This document shows, piece after piece, positions 1-8,514 of a stretch of 64,000 nt of DNA (position 1 is the stretch's first letter; each line of letters begins with the position of its first letter). The notes below the pieces were generated by a model. The model was not told where the DNA came from, did no database searches, and saw nothing but the letters and a program-made list of their open reading frames with translations. The position numbers were made by a program, and so were the translations under genes. Source of the stretch: JAGRKR01 sp041397725 (GTDB taxonomy: Bacteria; Pseudomonadota; Alphaproteobacteria; Rhizobiales; Hyphomicrobiaceae); NCBI GenBank assembly GCA_041397725.1, contig JAWKVZ010000001.1, positions 310,001 through 374,000 of the forward strand, given 5' to 3'.

Positions 1-958
1 CCTCGCGGATCGCCACGGGCGTCAGGTTCACGCGGTCGCAGACGTCACCGACGGCATAGATCGTATCGACGTTGGTGCGCTGCTGCTCATCCACCACCAC
101 ATGACCGTTCCAGCCCCGCTCGACGCCGGCCGCCTCGAGACCGAGACCGGTCGTGTGCGGCACGCGACCCGTGGCATACATCACCTGGTCCGCTGCGATC
201 TCGCGACCATTGCCGAGCCGCGCGACGAACCGGCCGGCGCCGTCCGGGGCGATCCCCGTCACGTCCGTCTCGACCACGATGTCGATGCCGCGGCGCACCA
301 TCTCCTCTGCCAGGCCGTCACGCATGTCGTCGTCGAACCCGCGCAGGATCTGCGTGCCGCGATAGACCAGCGTCACGGCCGCACCGAGCCCGGCGAAGAT
401 CCCCGCGAACTCGACCGCGATGTAGCCGCCGCCGACGACGACCAGCGACTTCGGCAGGGCGGGCAGATGAAATGCCTCGTTCGAGGTGATGGCGTGCTGG
501 GCGCCGGGGATGTCGGGCACGAACGGCCGCCCGCCTGTCGCGACGAGCACGCGATGCGCCGTCACGGTGCGGCCGTCGGCCTTGAGGCGCAGCGTATGCC
601 GGTCGACGAACTCCGCGCGCGAGGTGAAGGTGGTGACACCGGAGGCCTCGAGGTTCCGCGCATAGATCGCCGACAGGCGGTCGATCTCACGGTCCTTGTT
701 GCGGATCAGCGTCGCCCAGTCGAAGGAGCGCGGCCCCACCGTCCAGCCGAAGCCGGCGGCGTCCTCGAAGTCGTCGGCGAACCGGCTCGCGTAGACGAGC
801 AGCTTCTTCGGCACACAGCCCCGGATCACACACGTGCCGCCGATACGGTATTCCTCCGCGATCGCGACCCTGGCGCCGTGGCCCGCGGCGATGCGCGCGG
901 CGCGCACGCCGCCCGAACCCGCCCCGATGACGAAGAGATCGTAGTCGTAGCTGCTCAT
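1..958 (-). CDS. gor: Glutathione-disulfide reductase (3' end outside the window)
   Basis: NADPH-dependent FAD enzyme that reduces glutathione disulfide in the cytoplasm. The N-terminus shows the FAD dinucleotide fold (VIGAGSGGVRAAR, about residues 10-22) and the redox-active disulfide GGTCVIRGCVPKK with C43 and C48, followed by the NADPH-binding glycine motif VVGGGYIAVEFAG. The ATG at 958 opens directly on MSSYDYDLFVIGAGSGG, the usual length ahead of the FAD motif. About 319 codons are present; the C-terminal dimerisation domain with the catalytic His-Glu pair lies beyond position 1. It follows rpiA and a DUF2059 gene on the same strand, a gene order typical of Hyphomicrobiales. The family assignment is firm. 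Confidence 0.93.
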   Translation of the reverse strand, partial: MSSYDYDLFVIGAGSGGVRAARIAAGHGARVAIAEEYRIGGTCVIRGCVPKKLLVYASRFADDFEDAAGFGWTVGPRSFDWATLIRNKDREIDRLSAIYARNLEASGVTTFTSRAEFVDRHTLRLKADGRTVTAHRVLVATGGRPFVPDIPGAQHAITSNEAFHLPALPKSLVVVGGGYIAVEFAGIFAGLGAAVTLVYRGTQILRGFDDDMRDGLAEEMVRRGIDIVVETDVTGIAPDGAGRFVARLGNGREIAADQVMYATGRVPHTTGLGLEAAGVERGWNGHVVVDEQQRTNVDTIYAVGDVCDRVNLTPVAIRE

Positions 959-1115
959 GCCCTCATCCAACCTGTTGTGATCCGCGCCGCCGGCAGCGCC
1001 GGGCCGGGCGGCGCCACTCTCGCCCGAATGCGCCCCTCAAAGCAAGCCGGCCCCACAGCGGATGCTGCAGGGCCGGTGTCTGCAACCTCGGGCGCGCAGG
1101 CGCCGTTTGCGATGC

Positions 1116-1637
1116 TCAGAGCTTCAGGCCACGCTTGCGCATTTCCTCACGCGCCTCCTGCTCGACCTCGCGGCCGAGGCGCATGCCCCATTCCTGGCCG
1201 ATGCGCATGGACTTCTGCGTGATGAGACCTTGCTTCGAGATGAACTTGGCCCCGACGCCGGACTTGTAGAACGCGGAGATCTCCTTGAGCTCGGCCGCCG
1301 TGAACTCCTCGGCGTAGATGGCGGCGATCTTGTCGATGACCTCCTGCTTGCGCTGGCTCGCCCGCTTGGCCATCAGAGCGAAGACATCGCGAATTTCGTC
1401 CTGCCGGCCCGGATTCTGCTGGCCGTAGGCGCGCGCCATCTGCCCCATCATGGATTGCATGACGAGGTCGAACATCTTGGCGCTGCCGGTCACCTCCATC
1501 AGCTCCTTGGCGGCCGCCGTGGAGGCCGGATCGGGAGCGGCCTTCTGTGCCTGGGCGGACAGCGGCGCGAGCAACAGCAACAGGGCGGCGAGCGCGAACG
1601 CGGCCGACCGACTGGCGATCTGTGAAGTAACGATCAT
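1116..1637 (-). CDS. DUF2059 secreted protein
   Basis: Protein of 173 aa with a Sec signal peptide (hydrophobic core about residues 12-25, cleavage near SAQAQ) and a helical DUF2059 domain. The domain has the characteristic segment EEFTAAELKEISAFYKSG, then a C-terminal stretch rich in Glu and Arg. Function is unknown for the family; a periplasmic location is inferred from the signal. The ATG at 1637 was chosen over an ATG 12 nt upstream because GGAGG lies 5 nt before it, whereas the upstream ATG directly abuts its AGGAGG. It begins 29 nt after the rpiA stop and precedes gor on the same strand, so the three probably form one transcript. Confidence 0.85.
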   Translation of the reverse strand: MIVTSQIASRSAAFALAALLLLLAPLSAQAQKAAPDPASTAAAKELMEVTGSAKMFDLVMQSMMGQMARAYGQQNPGRQDEIRDVFALMAKRASQRKQEVIDKIAAIYAEEFTAAELKEISAFYKSGVGAKFISKQGLITQKSMRIGQEWGMRLGREVEQEAREEMRKRGLKL

Positions 1638-1666
1638 GTGGACCTCCATCCTCCTGGGCCAGGGAC

Positions 1667-2383
1667 TCACGTGTCCGTGTCGTCCCACGTAGACTGCAGC
1701 GTCCTGACGCCCGTCGGTCCCGCCACCAGGGCGAGATCGGCGATACCTATGAACAGCCCGTGATCGACGACGCCCGGGATGCTCTCGAGCGCGTCGGCGA
1801 GACCTTCCGGGTCCTCGATCCGGCCAAAGGCGCAATCGAGGATGTAGTGGCCGCCGTCGGTCAGGAACGGGGCTCCCGTCGCGAGGCCGCGCAGCGTCAG
1901 CACGCCCTGGCACCCCACCGCCGCTGCGAGCGCCTCGATCAGGTTCTCGGTCGCCTTCAATCCGAACGGCACGACCTCGACGGGCAGCGGAAAGGCGCCG
2001 AGCGTCGCGACATGCTTGCTGTGGTCGGCGATGATGACGACGCGGCCGCTCGCCATGGCCACGATCTTCTCGCGCAGCAGTGCGCCGCCGCCGCCTTTGA
2101 TCAGCCTCAGCTCGCTGTCGAGCTCGTCGGCGCCATCCACGGTGAGGTCGAGCGCGGGAGTCTCGTCGAGCGTCGTCAGCGGAATGCCCAGGCTCTCGGC
2201 CTGCCGGCGTGTCGCCTCCGACGTCGGAACACAAAGCACGTCGAGCCCGGCCTTCACCCTGGCGCCCAGCAGATCGACGAAATGCGCCGCCGTCGAGCCG
2301 GTGCCGAGGCCCAGTCGCATGCCGTCCTCGACCAGTTCCACAGCCTGCGCCGCAGCGGCCCGCTTGAAGTCGTCCGAACTCAT
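1667..2383 (-). CDS. rpiA: Ribose-5-phosphate isomerase A
   Basis: Interconverts ribose 5-phosphate and ribulose 5-phosphate in the non-oxidative pentose phosphate pathway; cytoplasmic. The 238-aa product has the family landmarks: GLGTGSTAAHFVDLL near residue 25-40 (phosphate-binding loop), DLTVDGADELD around residue 80-90, and IKGGGGALLREKIVA with the catalytic acid and lysine region around residue 95-110. Length matches the family (about 220-240 aa). The gene is the first of a probable rpiA - DUF2059 - gor transcript, and a strong gabD terminator lies just upstream. Confidence 0.95.
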   Translation of the reverse strand: MSSDDFKRAAAAQAVELVEDGMRLGLGTGSTAAHFVDLLGARVKAGLDVLCVPTSEATRRQAESLGIPLTTLDETPALDLTVDGADELDSELRLIKGGGGALLREKIVAMASGRVVIIADHSKHVATLGAFPLPVEVVPFGLKATENLIEALAAAVGCQGVLTLRGLATGAPFLTDGGHYILDCAFGRIEDPEGLADALESIPGVVDHGLFIGIADLALVAGPTGVRTLQSTWDDTDT

Positions 2384-2435
2384 CAGAAATGCTCCGTCAT
2401 CGGGGTCACGTGATACATTCGCCCGGAAAATGCAA

Positions 2436-2463
2436 GGCCGGCCACCACGAATGGCGGCCGGCC
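2436..2463 (-). terminator. Rho-independent-like terminator after gabD
   Basis: Twelve-base arms GGCCGGCCACCA and TGGCGGCCGGCC pair with one mismatch around a 4-nt loop. Read on the minus strand, the hairpin is followed by TTGCATTTTCC. It lies 42 nt beyond the gabD stop and before rpiA, so it separates gabD from the rpiA transcript. Confidence 0.65.
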
Positions 2464-2505
2464 CGTCGATTCACGGCAACACGTCGGCCGTTGCCGGCAG
2501 GGTGC

Positions 2506-3951
2506 TCAGAGGCCACCCATCAGCATGTATTTCATCTCCAGGAACTCTTCCATGCCATGGTGCGAGCCTTCGCGGCCGAGGCCCGATTCCTTCACACCGC
2601 CGAACGGCACGGCCTCGGAGCCGATGATGCCCTCGTTGATGCCGATGATGCCGAAGTCGAGCGCCTCCGCCACCCGCCAGACCCGGCCGAGGTCGCGCGA
2701 GAAGAAATAGCAGGCGAGGCCATACTCCGTGGAGTTCGCGAGCTTCACGACCTCCTCGTCCGTCTTGAAGCGGAAGAGCGGCGCCACCGGACCGAACGTC
2801 TCTTCGCGGGAGACCCGCATGTCCGGGGTGACGTTGGCGAGGATGGTCGGCTCGAAGAAGGTGCCGCCGCGCTCGTGACGCTTGCCGCCCGTGAGCACCT
2901 TGGCGCCCTTGGCGACGGCGTCCTTGACGTGCTCCTCGACCTTCTCGATCGCCTGCGTGTTGATCAGCGGCCCTTGCGTGACGCCGGCCTCCGTGCCGGC
3001 GCCGACCTTGAGCTTGCGGACTTCGGTAGCGAGCATCTCGGCGAAGGTGTCGTAGACCTTGTCGTGGACGAAGAGACGGTTGGCGCACACGCACGTCTGG
3101 CCCGCGTTGCGGTACTTCGACATCATTGCGCCGGCAACCGCCTTCTCGAGGTCGGCATCGTCGAAGACGATGAAGGGCGCGTTGCCGCCGAGCTCCAGCG
3201 AGACCTTCTTCACCGTGTCGGCCGACTGGCGCATCAGCAGCTTGCCGACCTCGGTGGAGCCTGTGAACGTGATAGCGCGCACCACCGGGCTCGAGGTCAG
3301 TTCGCCGCCGACGATCTCGGGGCGGGCCGTCGTGACGACGTTGAACACACCCTTGGGGATACCCGCCTGATGCGCCAGCTCGGCCAGCGCCAGGGCGGAT
3401 AGGGGTGTATCTTCGGCCGGCTTGCAGACGACCGTGCAGCCCGCAGCAAGCGCCGGCGTCACCTTGCGCGTAATCATGGCATTCGGGAAGTTCCAGGGCG
3501 TGATGGCGCCGACCACACCGATGGGCTGCTTCACGACGACGACGCGGGCGTCGCCCTTGTGCGTCGGGATCGTCTCGCCGTAGACCCGCTTGGCCTCTTC
3601 GGCGAAGAACTCGACGAAGGAGGCGCCGTAGATGATCTCGCCCTTGGCCTCGGCGAGTGGCTTGCCCTGCTCGGCGGTCAACAGCGCCGCCAGCGCGTCG
3701 GCGTTCTCCATGATGAGGTTGTACCAGCGGCGGAGCAGGTTCGAGCGCTCCTTGGCGAGCGTCTTCGACCAGGTCGCGAAGGCCGCCTCGGCCGCGGCGA
3801 TGGCCTGCTTCGTCTCGGCCGCGCCAAGATCGGGCACGCGGGCGATCTCCTCGCCGGTGGCCTTGTTCAGGACCGGCATTTTCGGCTCACCGACCCACTG
3901 GCCGTCGATATAGGCCTGCTTCTTCAGGAAGCTCAGAATGTGCTTGTCCAT
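2506..3951 (-). CDS. gabD: NAD(P)+-dependent succinate-semialdehyde dehydrogenase
   Basis: Oxidises succinate semialdehyde to succinate (GABA and related catabolism); cytoplasmic aldehyde dehydrogenase superfamily member of 481 aa, the typical GabD length. Visible motifs are TPWNFP (about 151-156), FTGSTEVGKLL for cofactor binding (about 229-239), the general base E253 in LELGGNAP, and the nucleophile in GQTCVCANR (C287, with C289 beside it as in GabD enzymes). The ATG at 3951 is preceded by AGGAGG nine nt upstream; a longer frame upstream lacks such a site and adds residues foreign to the family. It is transcribed alone, divergent from gph, and ends in the hairpin at 2436-2463. Confidence 0.92.
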   Translation of the reverse strand: MDKHILSFLKKQAYIDGQWVGEPKMPVLNKATGEEIARVPDLGAAETKQAIAAAEAAFATWSKTLAKERSNLLRRWYNLIMENADALAALLTAEQGKPLAEAKGEIIYGASFVEFFAEEAKRVYGETIPTHKGDARVVVVKQPIGVVGAITPWNFPNAMITRKVTPALAAGCTVVCKPAEDTPLSALALAELAHQAGIPKGVFNVVTTARPEIVGGELTSSPVVRAITFTGSTEVGKLLMRQSADTVKKVSLELGGNAPFIVFDDADLEKAVAGAMMSKYRNAGQTCVCANRLFVHDKVYDTFAEMLATEVRKLKVGAGTEAGVTQGPLINTQAIEKVEEHVKDAVAKGAKVLTGGKRHERGGTFFEPTILANVTPDMRVSREETFGPVAPLFRFKTDEEVVKLANSTEYGLACYFFSRDLGRVWRVAEALDFGIIGINEGIIGSEAVPFGGVKESGLGREGSHHGMEEFLEMKYMLMGGL

Positions 3952-4097
3952 GGCGTGACGCCTCCTACGCTCTCTTTGGTACCGGAAATGGCTTGCGCTG
4001 CCGCTGCTTCGGCGGCAGGACTTCCCGCATGTGTCTAGGACGGTCTCCGCCACGATGCAAGGCAGGCCGTCCCCATCCTTTGCCCGTGGGGAGGATC

Positions 4098-4799
4098 ATG
4101 GACGGCTGGACCTGCGTTTTCGACCTCGATGGCACGCTCATCGATACCGCACCCGATCTCATTCGCGCCACCAATCACGTCCTGGCGTTGCAAGGTCTCG
4201 CGGCCGTCGGGGAAGAGGCATTGCGGCCCGTCATCAGCTTCGGATCGCGCCGCATGATCGAAACGGGGCTCGCCGTGCACGGCGTCGACCTGCCGGATAC
4301 CGACGTTACGCGGCTCTGGCAGGCCTTTCTCGCATTCTACGCCTCCAACATCGCGGTCGAGAGCCGCCCCTTTCCCGGCATGCCCGAGGCGCTGACCGAG
4401 CTCGCGACGCAAGGCGCTCGCCTCGCCGTCTGCACGAACAAGCGCGAGGCGCTCGCCCGGCAGCTTCTCGACGAACTCGGACTGGCGGAGCGCTTCACCG
4501 TCATCACGGGCGTCGACACCTTCCCGGTATGCAAACCGCACCCCGACCATCTCCTGGGTTGCATCTCCCGAGCCGGCGGCCATCGCGAGCGGGCGCTCAT
4601 GGTGGGCGACAGCGATACGGACGTGCAAACCGCCATATCCGCCGGCGTCCCGGTGGTCGGCGTCACGTTCGGCTATACGGAGATCCCCATGCGTGACCTG
4701 CCTGCCGACGCCATCATCGAGCATTACCGCGACCTTGTCCCCGCCCTCATGCGGCTGCGCGACGGCCCCGGCGCTGACGGCGCCCGAGGCAGCGGCTGA
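4098..4799 (+). CDS. gph: Phosphoglycolate phosphatase family HAD hydrolase
   Basis: Predicted to dephosphorylate 2-phosphoglycolate from DNA repair or oxygenase side reactions. The 233-aa sequence has all HAD motifs: DLDGTLIDTAPD at the N-terminus (motif I nucleophile Asp and Asp+2), VCTNKREAL (motif II Thr), KPHPDHLL (motif III Lys) and MVGDSDTDVQTA (motif IV). A cap-1 domain lies between motifs I and II. The ATG at 4098 has GGGAGG seven nt upstream. HAD substrate specificity cannot be fixed from sequence, so a broader sugar-phosphate phosphatase is possible. It is divergent from gabD and apparently monocistronic. Confidence 0.85.
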   Translation: MDGWTCVFDLDGTLIDTAPDLIRATNHVLALQGLAAVGEEALRPVISFGSRRMIETGLAVHGVDLPDTDVTRLWQAFLAFYASNIAVESRPFPGMPEALTELATQGARLAVCTNKREALARQLLDELGLAERFTVITGVDTFPVCKPHPDHLLGCISRAGGHRERALMVGDSDTDVQTAISAGVPVVGVTFGYTEIPMRDLPADAIIEHYRDLVPALMRLRDGPGADGARGSG

Positions 4800-4942
4800 G
4801 CCAGCGGCGGAGGCGACACCCGGGCTGTTGCCGCCCCGCACCATAAGGAAATATCTCGATCTGCCATCTTGGAACGCTGTTCAGCCACACCTAGATGTGC
4901 GTTGTCATTCGCCGATCAGGCTTTCCCGGAAGGATCATCGTC

Positions 4943-5197
4943 ATGTTTCGCAGTCTTGCCCTTGCGGCGGCCCTCGCCGTGCCCCTCGCAATGCCCGCCA
5001 TGGCGGAGACCCCGAAGCCGGCCCCCGCCGAGACCTGCGAGAGCCTGATGAAGGACCTCATCAAGAAGGTCGAGGCCAAGAAGACGGGTGATATCAAGAA
5101 GGTGCTCGACAGGATCGAGGACAAATGCGAGCTCGAGGACTTCCTCAAGGCCTTGAAAAAGGCCGATCTGGGCAAGATCCTCGACGGCATCAAGTAG
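4943..5197 (+). CDS. Small secreted two-cysteine helical protein (first of a tandem pair)
   Basis: Unrecognised 84-aa protein. It has a clear Sec signal peptide (MFRSLALAAALAVPLAMPAMA, split here as MFRSLALAAALA then VPLAMPAMA) and a mature part of about 63 residues, highly charged and predicted helical. The mature part contains exactly two Cys, in ETCES and DKCELEDF, 29 residues apart, which could form a periplasmic disulfide. The ATG at 4943 was preferred over one 48 nt upstream because it begins the signal peptide and has GGAAGGA about nine nt before it. The next gene encodes a protein of the same design, ending likewise in a CE-x2-DF segment, so the two look like diverged duplicates. Function unknown. 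Confidence 0.7.
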   Translation: MFRSLALAAALAVPLAMPAMAETPKPAPAETCESLMKDLIKKVEAKKTGDIKKVLDRIEDKCELEDFLKALKKADLGKILDGIK

Positions 5198-5244
5198 CCT
5201 TCCCACCTAAAACCTGAAGCCACTTACGGAGACTGGAGACTCCC

Positions 5245-5508
5245 ATGCTCAAGGTAGTGACCGCGACCGCCGTCGCGCTGATGCTGGCGACCACGGCCGC
5301 CAGCGCCCAGACACCCAGCATTTCCGACTGCAAGACCGCAGCCGAGCGCCTCGGCGAGCGCGCCGAGCGCATGAGCCTTACGGACAGCGAAGAGGAGCGC
5401 ATCGAGGATCTCCTCGAGAAGATGGAGGAGCAGTGCGAGGCCCGCGATTTCGTCGGCGCTCTAGCCTCGGGTAAGCTCGTCAAGGCCATGCTCGACGCCA
5501 AGGGCTGA
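5245..5508 (+). CDS. Small secreted two-cysteine helical protein (second of a tandem pair)
   Basis: Unrecognised 87-aa protein with a Sec signal peptide ending near ASAQT and a mature helical, Glu/Arg-rich domain. The domain has two Cys, in SDCKTA and EQCEARDF, 34 residues apart. The layout (signal, Cys, amphipathic helix, Cys followed by E-x2-DF and an A-L segment) matches the product of the gene 47 nt upstream, although overall identity is low. The two are probably co-transcribed. A GGAG-type ribosome site lies 10-12 nt before the ATG. Nothing in the sequence indicates an enzymatic role; a periplasmic structural or redox-buffering role is conceivable but unproven. Confidence 0.7.
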   Translation: MLKVVTATAVALMLATTAASAQTPSISDCKTAAERLGERAERMSLTDSEEERIEDLLEKMEEQCEARDFVGALASGKLVKAMLDAKG

Positions 5509-5543
5509 CGGCCAGCGGCTGTTCGCGACACGAGGTCTGCCCG

Positions 5544-6350
5544 GTGCCCCACCGCACGACGCTCGCGTTACTGCTTTGTTTGCTCGTCTGCCACGCCAGC
5601 CACGCCAGCGCCGATTCCCCCTCGGACATGGTGCGACTGGCCGGCGGCGCCTTCACCATGGGCCGCGACGACGGTCCCGCGGACGAGCGCCCGGCTCATA
5701 CCGTGACTGTTGCGCCGTTCTGGCTCGATATCCGCCCCGTCACCAATGCCGAGTTCGCCGCCTTCCTGCAGCGGTCCGGCCGTCTCGTCGACGGCGCGGG
5801 CCGTCGCCTGTTCGACTGGGACGACGACGACGCCCGGCTTCGCCGCCGCAACGGCGAGTGGCGGGCCGATCCGGGGTTCGCTGACCATCCCGTGGTCGAG
5901 GCGAGCTGGTACGGGTCCGTCGCCTACTGCGCCGCTCTCGGCAAACGCCTGCCGAGCGAAGCCGAATGGGAATTCGCGGCCCGGGGCACCACCGCCAGGC
6001 GCTATCCCTGGGGTGATGCCGCCCCCGATGCCACACGCGCGCGCTTCGGCCAGGGCTGGGGCGAGACCGTGCCCGTCGCTGCACGCCCCGCCGGCGCCAC
6101 ACCCGAGGGCATTCACGACCTCACCGGCAATGTGCACCAGTGGACGTCGAGCATCGCCCGACCCTATCCCTATCGCGCGGACGACGGCCGCGAGCATCCC
6201 GACCGCCTCGCCGACCGCGTTACCCGCGGCGGTGCCGCCGATACCGGCCGGCCAACGCTGCGCAACACATGGCGCGGCAAGGGCGTCTCCCGGCGCGCCA
6301 CGGCTGGCCATCACAACATCGGCTTCCGCTGCGCCCGCGACGCGCACTGA
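5544..6350 (+). CDS. SUMF1/FGE-fold protein without the catalytic cysteines
   Basis: A 268-aa exported protein with a signal peptide at residues 1-23 and a formylglycine-generating-enzyme-sulfatase fold. Fold landmarks are GGAFTMGRDD near the N-terminus, DIRPVTNAEFAAFL, ASWYGSVAYCAALGKRLPSEAEWEFAARG, the WGD segment, HDLTGNVHQWTS and the C-terminal GFRCA. True FGE enzymes carry two active-site Cys in the RGGSF-x-C region; here the segment reads VTRGGAADTGRPTLRN, with no Cys, so sulfatase activation is unlikely. Non-catalytic FGE-fold proteins include NirV-like and pilus- or carbohydrate-associated proteins. The GTG at 5544 is needed to include the signal peptide. It follows the two small secreted proteins by 35 nt and may belong to the same unit. 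Confidence 0.75.
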   Translation: MPHRTTLALLLCLLVCHASHASADSPSDMVRLAGGAFTMGRDDGPADERPAHTVTVAPFWLDIRPVTNAEFAAFLQRSGRLVDGAGRRLFDWDDDDARLRRRNGEWRADPGFADHPVVEASWYGSVAYCAALGKRLPSEAEWEFAARGTTARRYPWGDAAPDATRARFGQGWGETVPVAARPAGATPEGIHDLTGNVHQWTSSIARPYPYRADDGREHPDRLADRVTRGGAADTGRPTLRNTWRGKGVSRRATAGHHNIGFRCARDAH

Positions 6351-6383
6351 CGCCCGTCGGCGGCAGCGTGAACCTCGCCCCGC

Positions 6384-7418
6384 TCAGCCGGCGAGTGCCG
6401 CGCCGAGATCGCGCAAGAAGGCATCCACGGTCTCGGGCTTCGTATCCCAGGCGCACATCAGCCGGCAGCCTCCTTCACCGATGAAGGTGTAGAAGCGCCA
6501 GCCCTTGGCGCGCAGCGCCGCCTGCGCGGCGGCCGGCAGCTCGACAAAGACGGCATTGGCCTCGACCGGGAACAGCAGCGCGCACCCCGGCAACTCCGCG
6601 ATCCCCCTGGCGAGCCGCTGCGCCATGGCGTTGGCATGACGCGCATTGGCGAGCCACACGCCGCCCTCCAGAAGCCCGAGCCACGGCGCCGAGACGAAGC
6701 GCATCTTGGACGCGAGCTGGCCGGCCTGCTTGACCCGATAGGCGAAGTCCTCGGCCAGCTCCCGCTTGAAGAAGATGACCGCCTCGCCCATGGGCAGACC
6801 GTTCTTGGTGCCGCCGAAGCAGAGCACGTCGACGCCGGCCCGCCAGGTGATCTCCGACGGATGCACGTCGAGCGAGGCCACGGCATTGGCGAAACGCGAG
6901 CCGTCCATGTGGATCTTGAGGTCGCGCCGCTTGGCGATGGCGGCGATGGCGCGCAATTCGGCCACCGAGTAGACCGTGCCGACCTCGCTCGCCTGCGTCA
7001 GCGACACTGCTTTCGGCTTCGGAAAATGCACGTCGCTGCGCTTGGTGACGATTGCCTCGAGACCGTCGGGCGTGAGCTTCCCCCCCTCGCCCCGGCCGAT
7101 GATCAGCTTGGAGCCGTTGGAGAAGAACTCCGGCGCGCCGCACTCGTCGGTCTCGACGTGGGCCACCTCGTGGCAGATCACCGAATGATACGACTGGCAG
7201 AGCGAGGCCAGCGCCAGGCTGTTGGCGGCCGTGCCGTTGAAGACGAAGAACACCTCGCAATCCGTCTCGAACAGCTCGCGCAGGCGGTCGCAGACCTTCT
7301 GGGTCCAACTGTCCTCGCCATAGGCGAGCTCGTGCCCGGTGTCGTTGGCTCTGGCGAACGCGACCATCGCCTCCGGACAGACGCCGGCGTAGTTGTCCGA
7401 GGCGAAATGCTGCTGCAT
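6384..7418 (-). CDS. ltaE: Low-specificity L-threonine aldolase
   Basis: PLP-dependent fold-type I lyase that cleaves L-threonine or L-allo-threonine to glycine and acetaldehyde; cytoplasmic. The 344-aa protein has the N-terminal SDNYAGVCPEAM region, the FNGTAANSLAL phosphate-binding loop, HMDGSRFANAV with the PLP-contacting Asp172, and the Schiff-base lysine K205 in CFGGTKNGLPMG. Length agrees with the family. The ATG at 7418 has AGGAG eight nt upstream. It converges on the FGE-fold gene with a 33-nt gap and is divergent from the DMT permease gene. Confidence 0.9.
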   Translation of the reverse strand: MQQHFASDNYAGVCPEAMVAFARANDTGHELAYGEDSWTQKVCDRLRELFETDCEVFFVFNGTAANSLALASLCQSYHSVICHEVAHVETDECGAPEFFSNGSKLIIGRGEGGKLTPDGLEAIVTKRSDVHFPKPKAVSLTQASEVGTVYSVAELRAIAAIAKRRDLKIHMDGSRFANAVASLDVHPSEITWRAGVDVLCFGGTKNGLPMGEAVIFFKRELAEDFAYRVKQAGQLASKMRFVSAPWLGLLEGGVWLANARHANAMAQRLARGIAELPGCALLFPVEANAVFVELPAAAQAALRAKGWRFYTFIGEGGCRLMCAWDTKPETVDAFLRDLGAALAG

Positions 7419-7545
7419 GCCAGATTCTCCTGCACGTCACCGCGCGCATGTCCGCGCCGGTCATCCTGTCGGCAGCGCAATCTACAGTCTCCCGCGCCCG
7501 CCCGCGACCCCGCAACGATTGCCTTTGGCGACAATGCCGCGATAG

Positions 7546-8514
7546 ATGCGCTTCGTCGCGGCGACGGGGGCACAGGTGAGCGCGCACACGGTCCGGATGG
7601 GCTCGGCGGAATGGGGGCTCCTGCTCCTGCACTCGCTGCTGTGGGGCTCGGCCTACTTCTTCATCGAAGTGGCACTGCGCGAGCTGCCGCTGGCGACCAT
7701 CGTCGCGTTCCGCTTCGTGCCGGCCTGCGCCGCGCTGCTCGCGGTGGCGCTCGTGCTGCGCCTGCGCCTCCCGACCAGCCCCGCCGCCTGGCGCGGGTTC
7801 GTGGTTCTCTCGCTCCTCAACTCGCTGCTGCCTTTCGCGCTGACGGTCTACGGCCAGAAGACCACGACCGGCGGCCTCGCCGCGGTGCTCAATGCCACCA
7901 CCCCGCTGTTCAGCCTCCTGCTCGCGCCGCTGATCACCTCCGACGAGCGGCTCTCCGCCGGCAGGCTCGCTGGCGTCGCGGTCGGCATCGCCGGGGTCGC
8001 CATCCTGGTCGGGCCCGACGCCTTCGCCGGAGCGGGCACCACGCTGCTGGCCAAGGTGGCGCTGATCGGGGCAGCCCTCAGCTACGCACTCGCGGGCCAC
8101 TTCGCCCGCACGCTGGCGGCCTATCACCCGATCGTCATTGCCGTCTGCCAGCTCATCGTCGGGCTCGCCGTCGCCATGCCCCTGGCGCTCGCCATCGATC
8201 AACCCTGGCGGCTTCCCCCGCCGTCCTGGAGCTCGGTCGGCGCCATTCTAGGACTCGGGTTCCTATCGTCAGCCGCCGCGTCGATCTGCTTCTTCACGCT
8301 CGTCAAGCGCGCCGGCGCCTCGAATGCGCTTCTCGTGGCCCTGCTGCTGCCGCTGACGCCGATCGTGCTCGGTGCGATCGTGCTCGGCAACGTGCTGACG
8401 CCCCGCGACACGCTCGGCGCCTGCGTCATCGCGCTCGCGCTGATCATCATCGACGGCCGCGCCCTGGCGCGGCTCCGCCGGCGCACGCCGCGCGTCGAGC
8501 CGCCGCCTCAGTAG
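7546..8514 (+). CDS. DMT-superfamily permease (EamA family)
   Basis: Integral inner-membrane protein of up to 322 aa with about ten hydrophobic segments in two EamA repeats; each repeat has a polar loop and a glycine-rich helix such as AGVAVGIAGVAILVGP. The family exports or imports small metabolites, often amino acids or nucleosides; the substrate here is unknown. The start is uncertain: ATG 7546, GTG 7576 and ATG 7600 are all in frame, and the last (MGSAEWGLLLLHSLLWG) begins just before the first membrane helix. The 3' end overlaps the convergent PPOX-fold gene by 7 nt. Confidence 0.82.
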   Translation: MRFVAATGAQVSAHTVRMGSAEWGLLLLHSLLWGSAYFFIEVALRELPLATIVAFRFVPACAALLAVALVLRLRLPTSPAAWRGFVVLSLLNSLLPFALTVYGQKTTTGGLAAVLNATTPLFSLLLAPLITSDERLSAGRLAGVAVGIAGVAILVGPDAFAGAGTTLLAKVALIGAALSYALAGHFARTLAAYHPIVIAVCQLIVGLAVAMPLALAIDQPWRLPPPSWSSVGAILGLGFLSSAAASICFFTLVKRAGASNALLVALLLPLTPIVLGAIVLGNVLTPRDTLGACVIALALIIIDGRALARLRRRTPRVEPPPQ

